This document shows positions 5,946-10,340 of a DNA stretch of 10,340 nucleotides, piece after piece. The stretch spans positions 1 to 10,340 of the forward strand of contig JBGAKX010000150.1 in NCBI GenBank assembly GCA_044224215.1, given 5' to 3'. Source of the stretch: DAOMFM01 sp035429825. GTDB taxonomy: Bacteria > Acidobacteriota > Blastocatellia > UBA7656 > JADIYM01. Made by a program: the position numbers and the translations under genes. The notes under the pieces were generated by a model that was given only the letters and a program-made list of their open reading frames with translations, was not told the DNA's origin and did not search any database. Every line of letters begins with the position of its first letter. Position 1 is the stretch's first letter.

Positions 5946-8103
5946 TCACCGGTGTTTCGGCATGCGTTTCTCGGCGCCCGCGAACGACCCGGCCATGATC
6001 GGCGTCGTGTCGCCGTTCGTCTCGATCTTCACGAGCACGAGATCGCGCGCTCGTGTCACCGGATAGAGCGCCGGCACCGATTCCGGCGTCAGCCGTGTTG
6101 CGCCGTTTTTGACGTCGTCGTCGACCGTCGAGAACCAGAACTCGAGCGATCCCTCGTCGTACGACTGGCCGCGCGCCACTTCCTCACCATTGACGATCAG
6201 CGCGTACGTTTGAAGCGGTTCGAGCGCGCACGTGACAAAGTCGAACGCCTGGGCTTCGCCCCGATCGAAGGCGTAGTACGCCCTGCCAAACGGAAGGTTG
6301 TCCGGATCGGTATGGCCTCGAAGTCCAACGCCCGCCCACACTTGCACGCCGTTCGACTCGGGGTCGACGATCGCGCCGCGAACCACCTGGAATGCCGAGT
6401 CAACGAATGCGACTGCGCTGATTCGATCCAGTGGAAGCGGAAGATGCGGGCTGGAATTCGACGCCGCACCGGACGTCGAAACGAGCTTCGCGTTCCCGAG
6501 GAAGTCCGTTCCGACGTCACCGACCGCAATGGCGTCCGACCCGTCCGAAGGCGCCACGTAGAGCGAATATCTCGTGAACGGCGAAAGATCCCATGCGTAT
6601 GCCGTCAGTCGCTCGACCGCGCCGATCGTCCGCAACTGTACGAAGCCGCCGACGTACGGCGACTCGCCCGGTGTGATCATCGCCGCCTGCGAGTAGACGT
6701 CGAGAACTCCCGCATCGCGATAGATGCTGCCGACCGACTCGTAGAAATTCACCCGCTTGCCGACGAGCGTATTGTCGGGCAGGTTGTCGCCCGTGTTCTT
6801 CAGCCGGTCCCGAATGTCGTCGGGGTCGGCGACAGCCTCGGTCGAAAGGAGTACCGCGCAACTCGCCGCGACGAGACCGGTCGCAAACGACGTCCCGGAC
6901 CACCTCGCATAACGGCTGCGGCCATCCGGATATGTTCCTGGAAGCGCACTGACGAGCGCGACACCCGGCGCGGCCACGTCCACCCCGTCGCCGTAGTTGC
7001 TGAATTCGGCGCGCGTGTCGCCGTCCGTCGCGCCGACCGAGATCACGTTCGTCGTGTCCGACGCCGGATACGCCACGACCTGGCTCGCGTCGTTGCCGAC
7101 CGCCGCGACGAGCACAATGCCAAGCGAGCGAGCCGACGCGATCGCGTCGCGCAGCACCTGAGGTGCCGTATTGCCGTCGGCGCCAAAGCTCATGCTGATC
7201 ACCTTTGCGCCGTGCTGTGCCGCGTAATCGACGGCTTCGGCCGCGTCGAACGCCGAGCCGACGCCGTCGCCGTTGAGGACGCGAAGTGACATCACGCGCG
7301 TCCTGGGAGCCGCAAGTGCAATCAGTCCTGCAATAAACGTCCCGTGGCCGACGATGGCGCCGGACACCGCCGACTCGTTCGGATCGCCGTCGGATGGCGC
7401 CGGACACCGCCGACTCGTTCGGATCGCCGTCGTTGTCGAGCAGATCGCATCCGTACGAATCGTCGACGAACCCGTTGTTGTCGTCGTCGATGCCATTCGG
7501 CGGATCGTCGGGATTCGACCACAGGTTGTCCACGACGGATTCGTGGGCCGGGTCGATACCCGTATCGAGCACCGCGACCGTGATTTCGTCGCCGCTGTCG
7601 GCAAGCGTGTTCGCGAGATCGATGCCGAGCGCCTGCAACGGGTCGCGATCCACCTGCGACGTGAACACGAGACGCGGATTCGGTTCGTTGATCGGATCGA
7701 TGACTTCTGGATCGTCGTTCGGGAACCCGGCCGTCTGATGCCGGCGAACGACGCCGTTCGGGCTCGCCTTCTTGACCGACGAGTCCTTGCGCAGCTTTCT
7801 GAGCGTGCTGCTCAGACGCCGCGACTTCAGTCGGTACGTGTTCGTCCCTCGAATCCCCTCGACGAGTTCGGCGTCGTAGCGGTTGACGACGCTCTCGATC
7901 GAGCGCCCGGGTTTGAGCGTGACGACGATCTCGCCCTCGGGACCGCGGTCGTCGGCGAGCGCGCCGAGTGGCGCAAGCATCACCGCGGCGAATGCAAGAC
8001 TTGAAAGGAGCGCAATGGCTCGGCTGCCTGTCAGTGAATGGTGCCCAATAATAAGGATGCTGTTCCCGGCCGAGTGCGGCGAGCTGGGCGGATCTGAGCG
8101 CAT
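5946..8103 (-). pseudogene. Exported subtilisin-like (S8) serine protease split by a 40-bp tandem duplication
   Basis: Two frames together encode one subtilase. The upstream frame (8103 to about 7353) holds a signal-like segment (IALLSSLAFAAVMLAPLGALA), an inhibitor-like prodomain (EGEIVVTLKPG...), catalytic Asp in VAVLDTGID (codon 7564-7566) and an Asp/Asn-rich loop (GIDDDNNGFVDD) typical of this subtilase type. The downstream frame (7392 to 5946) holds His in VGHGTFIAG (7344-7346), Asn in VGND and Ser in WSGTSFATG (6888-6890), followed by a C-terminal region with two similar beta-rich repeats (6351-6689, 5982-6344). The triad is complete but split by the duplication at 7353-7432. Removing 40 bp restores one frame. 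The only in-frame ATG before the signal segment is 8103, inside the CHAT gene and without a good ribosome site. Whether it is decayed, phase-variable or an assembly error is undecided. Confidence 0.85.
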
Positions 8104-10340
8104 CGCGCTTTGGCAATCCGTCGCGTATCCCGCTGTAAAAGTCGCGCATGAGGGAAGCCGTCGCCGAATCGTCGGCCGCCCACATGCTTATGAGGAGCGA
8201 CGGCGCCCCCGCATAAAGAAACCCTCGCATGAGCCCGTGGAGTTCGTCGCCGGCGCCGACCGCCACAGCACCGGTATTGCAGCCTGAAAGCACGACGAGA
8301 TCCGCCGCAAGTTTCAGGGAAAAGACATCATAGAACGTCAGATCGCCGTCCGCCAACCTGAGGCTCGAGAGCATCGGGTTATCCGAGCGGAACCTGGCAT
8401 GCGACGCGATGTGCAGGACGCGGCTGTGTTCGGCGTGTCTGACGACCGCCTGCCGCGTGGCATCCGGTCCCGCCAGAACCGTTGCGTTCGGGAAGAGCCC
8501 GCGGAGCGCCTCGATCTCTCGCGCGATCTCCGGAATGCTGGCGTCCTCGACTCCACAGATCAGCGCCGGCCCAGCCGGCCGCGACGGAGCCGCGGCGCAC
8601 AGTGCATAGACCGTTGCGCTCGGCGCATAGCTCACCGCGCGCTCCTCGATGACGTAGCCGTTGGCAGACCGCAGTGCATGCATCGGCACGTAGTGGAGCC
8701 GACCGTGCGGCACGACGATCAGGTTGCGATTCCCGACGAGCGATCCGATCGGGCCGAGCAACGCGTCGTGGAGCCGCGCGAGATACAGATCCGCTCCCTG
8801 GCGCAGGTGGCCAAGCTCGCGCGAGGCAAAGTCCCTCCCGAACGCAAACTTCTCCATCTGAAACCGGACGCCGTCGAGGAGCCTGTTGACCTCCGCGATC
8901 GATGCGAGGTCGCGACACGCGCGAATTCCGTCGCTCGTGACGACGATGGCAGAGTACGTCTCGCCCGTCTGCGCGTACTCGACGAGCGCGTCCCCCGGGT
9001 CGATAAGTGCCTGCAGCTGTTCGGGATCGACGACGCCCGGCGCGTGCAGATCGGCGAAGCGCGGGTCTTCGACCTGCAGCTGGCGGAATGCGTCGGCCAC
9101 GCGAGCTTCGCAGGTTTCGAGCTCGTGCGACCTGCGGCGCGCTTCCCGACGTGCCCCGTCGCTGCCGGGCTCGTCGCGCTCCCTCCGCGACGTGTACCAC
9201 GCAAGCTCGTCGACGAGCGCCTTGAACCGCTCGCGAGCCGCACGCGACTGTTCGGTGCCCGGCGCCGCCTCGCGCAGGTAGTCCGCCAGAAGGTCGGACA
9301 GCGAGCGTGACTTGGCGAGCTCGAGCGTCCGCAGCGCTTCCGTGACCAGGTCGGGAGTGCCCATCTCGAGACACAGCGCGACGGCACCTTCGAAAAGATC
9401 GACCTTGTCCTCGAGGAACCGGCTCTTGAAGTCGTCGACGCCGATGCGCGAGCGCAACGCCTCCACCGACTCGATCGCCTTCCTGTAGGCGTTGAGGGCA
9501 GCGGTCTGGCGACCTCGCGCGACTTCTGCAAGCGCGATGACGTGATGACATTGATACGTTGCGTGGTCGCCGTGACGGTTTCTTGCAGATCGGATGGTGG
9601 CTCGAGCAACCCGGATCGCAGCCGTGTGGTCGCCCAGCGCGAGAAGCGCGCGCGCCTCGACGACGCGCGCCTGGCGCCTGCGCGCTCCGAGCGACGCACG
9701 TCCCAGCGCGTCCGCGGCCGCTCGCGAGGATTCGAGTGCGCCTGCCGCGTCGCCGGCCCTGAGTGCCACGGAAGCGCGTTCGAGCCGCGTCACGGCGCTC
9801 TGCGCGTCGAGGCCCGCCGCGTCGAATTCGGCCACCACCTCGTCGAATATCCGGAGCGACTCGACGAGATCCCCCGAAAGCGCTTCGGTGATCGCGAGCA
9901 GTCGTCTCGCCGATGACGCCTCGCGCGCGCGGCCACACGCGACACACGCCGAAACGGCGGATCGGGCTGCGGCGCGGGCTTCGTCGACGGCGTTCAGCTG
10001 CAGGTAGACCTCGGAGAGATCGAGATCGGTCAACGCCTGCTCAGCCGTGTTCATCGACCCTGCGCCGGCGTCATTTGCGGCCGTAAACCGCCGCAGCGCT
10101 TCGTGATAGTGACCGCGCAGATACGCGATGAAGGCGACGGCGAGATCGACCTGGAGCACACGGTTCACGACGCCGTGAGCGTCGTATCGGGCGCGGGCGC
10201 GGGCGTACAGGTCGAGCGCTTCGTCGATCCGGTCCAGTTCGTGCAGGACCGCCCCGCGATTCTGCTCGAGCTGGGCGAGCGCTACGTCGTCCCCAAGGTC
10301 GGCGAAGATCGCCCACGCACGGTCATAACAGGCAAGGGCC
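7322..10340 (-). CDS. TPR-CHAT caspase-like protease, 5' end beyond the window (recognisable protein 8036-10340)
   Basis: The frame is open to the right edge, so the N-terminus is missing. A GTG at 10168 is only internal: TPR sequence (ALDLYARARARYDAHG) continues above it. Numbered from 10168, about seven TPR-like helix pairs run to residue 243. A conserved linker follows (DDFKSRFLEDK, LELAKSRSLSDLL), then a charged, coiled-coil-like stretch (305-365) and a CHAT domain (about 390-711). CHAT domains are caspase-fold Cys proteases. The dyad is His590 in LHIASHARF and Cys630 in VVLSGCNTG, both intact; Ala replaces the usual Gly after His. PHGRLHYVPMHAL and YYWAPF are family signatures. TPRs probably bind a partner or sensor. 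Homology stops at Phe711 (8036). The frame then runs through an Arg-rich shadow of the subtilase to a stop at 7322, so the true C-terminus is unclear. No signal peptide is visible. Confidence 0.85.
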   Translation of the reverse strand, partial: ALACYDRAWAIFADLGDDVALAQLEQNRGAVLHELDRIDEALDLYARARARYDAHGVVNRVLQVDLAVAFIAYLRGHYHEALRRFTAANDAGAGSMNTAEQALTDLDLSEVYLQLNAVDEARAAARSAVSACVACGRAREASSARRLLAITEALSGDLVESLRIFDEVVAEFDAAGLDAQSAVTRLERASVALRAGDAAGALESSRAAADALGRASLGARRRQARVVEARALLALGDHTAAIRVARATIRSARNRHGDHATYQCHHVIALAEVARGRQTAALNAYRKAIESVEALRSRIGVDDFKSRFLEDKVDLFEGAVALCLEMGTPDLVTEALRTLELAKSRSLSDLLADYLREAAPGTEQSRAARERFKALVDELAWYTSRRERDEPGSDGARREARRRSHELETCEARVADAFRQLQVEDPRFADLHAPGVVDPEQLQALIDPGDALVEYAQTGETYSAIVVTSDGIRACRDLASIAEVNRLLDGVRFQMEKFAFGRDFASRELGHLRQGADLYLARLHDALLGPIGSLVGNRNLIVVPHGRLHYVPMHALRSANGYVIEERAVSYAPSATVYALCAAAPSRPAGPALICGVEDASIPEIAREIEALRGLFPNATVLAGPDATRQAVVRHAEHSRVLHIASHARFRSDNPMLSSLRLADGDLTFYDVFSLKLAADLVVLSGCNTGAVAVGAGDELHGLMRGFLYAGAPSLLISMWAADDSATASLMRDFYSGIRDGLPKRDALRSAQLAALGREQHPYYWAPFTDRQPSHCAPFKSCIRRGDACATRRARRRPRSRGRDRRHAQTRALDRERRQPLRRRTRRGDSRDEHVPTEVAASEQHAQKAAQGLVGQEGEPERRRSPASDGRVPERRSRSHRSDQRTESASRVHVAGGSRPVAGARHRSREHACRQRRRNHGRGARYGYRPGPRIRRGQPVVESRRSAEWHRRRQQRVRRRFVRMRSARQRRRSERVGGVRRHPTAIRTSRRCPAPSSATGRLLQD
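7353..7432. repeat. Perfect 40-bp tandem duplication (two copies)
   Basis: Bases 7353-7392 and 7393-7432 are identical over all 40 positions, each starting GATGGCGCCGGACACC and ending ATCGCCGTCG. The period of 40 is not a multiple of three, so the second copy shifts the subtilase frame. In the protein the unit reads DGDPNESAVSGAI, and homologous subtilases have one such loop before the catalytic His. There is no inverted repeat or flanking target duplication to suggest insertion of a mobile element. Slippage or an assembly artefact is more likely. Confidence 0.98.

Noticed and set aside
5925..7289. 454-codon plus-strand frame opposite the subtilase
   Set aside because: Arg-rich and without recognisable motifs; a shadow of the subtilase codons.
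7322..8035. About 237-residue extension of the CHAT protein after WAPF
   Set aside because: It is very rich in Arg and is the shadow of the subtilase frame. It is the formal open frame but not believable as a functional domain.
8040..8060. SILIIGHH in the subtilase frame looks like the usual CHAT ending (WAPF-x-LIG)
   Set aside because: These codons overlap the DNA that already encodes YYWAPF in the CHAT frame, so they cannot follow it. The correctly placed continuation is the Leu-Thr-Gly just after.
8379..9947. 522-codon minus-strand frame overlapping the TPR-CHAT gene
   Set aside because: Arg-rich composition in a shifted frame. The TPR and CHAT motifs are in the other frame, uninterrupted through this interval.

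Overview
The window is about 10.3 kb of GC-rich, gene-dense bacterial DNA. The proteins are of types common in Acidobacteriota and similar soil or sediment phyla: a secreted S9 dipeptidyl-peptidase-like enzyme, an M48 protease with a Pro-rich tail, a copper-binding lipoprotein, a secreted dual-specificity phosphatase and a large TPR-CHAT protein. Acidobacteriota (Vicinamibacteria-like) is an inference from overall character, not a proven assignment. I see no mobile element, CRISPR array, rRNA or tRNA.

Layout. (1) 1-2220: a PaaI-type hotdog thioesterase (minus, 78-527) diverges from a plus-strand series: a CusF-like lipoprotein (622-972), a secreted Cys-based phosphatase (1010-1657) and a stand-alone receiver protein (1781-2158). 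A long GC hairpin at 2188-2220 ends this side. (2) 2228-5545: two minus-strand exported proteases, M48 (4325-5437) and then S9 prolyl-oligopeptidase-like (2228-4171). A terminator hairpin (4267-4289) and a TATAAT box lie between them, so they are probably separate transcription units. (3) 5546-5945: no large gene, but a compact plus-strand unit with promoter, very strong Shine-Dalgarno, a possible 45-codon GTG ORF and a strong hairpin terminator, made of parts that look deliberate. (4) 5946-10340: on the minus strand, a TPR-CHAT (caspase-like) protease running off the right edge, followed without a gap by a secreted subtilisin-like protease.

The most unusual part is the last one. The subtilase is split between two reading frames by a perfect 40-bp tandem duplication (7353-7392 and 7393-7432) lying 6 nt before its catalytic His codon. 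The CHAT gene has no stop codon near the end of its domain: after the conserved WAPF motif it runs on in a nonsense frame, while the expected Leu-Thr-Gly continuation is found at once in the +1 frame, which is the subtilase frame. The subtilase has no convincing start codon of its own in front of its signal peptide. The pair may therefore be a TPR-CHAT plus S8 two-protease module, possibly once or still a single polypeptide, now carrying two frame lesions. These could be real (decay, phase variation) or assembly errors. CHAT proteases paired with another effector are known from defence and cell-death systems, but nothing here proves that role.
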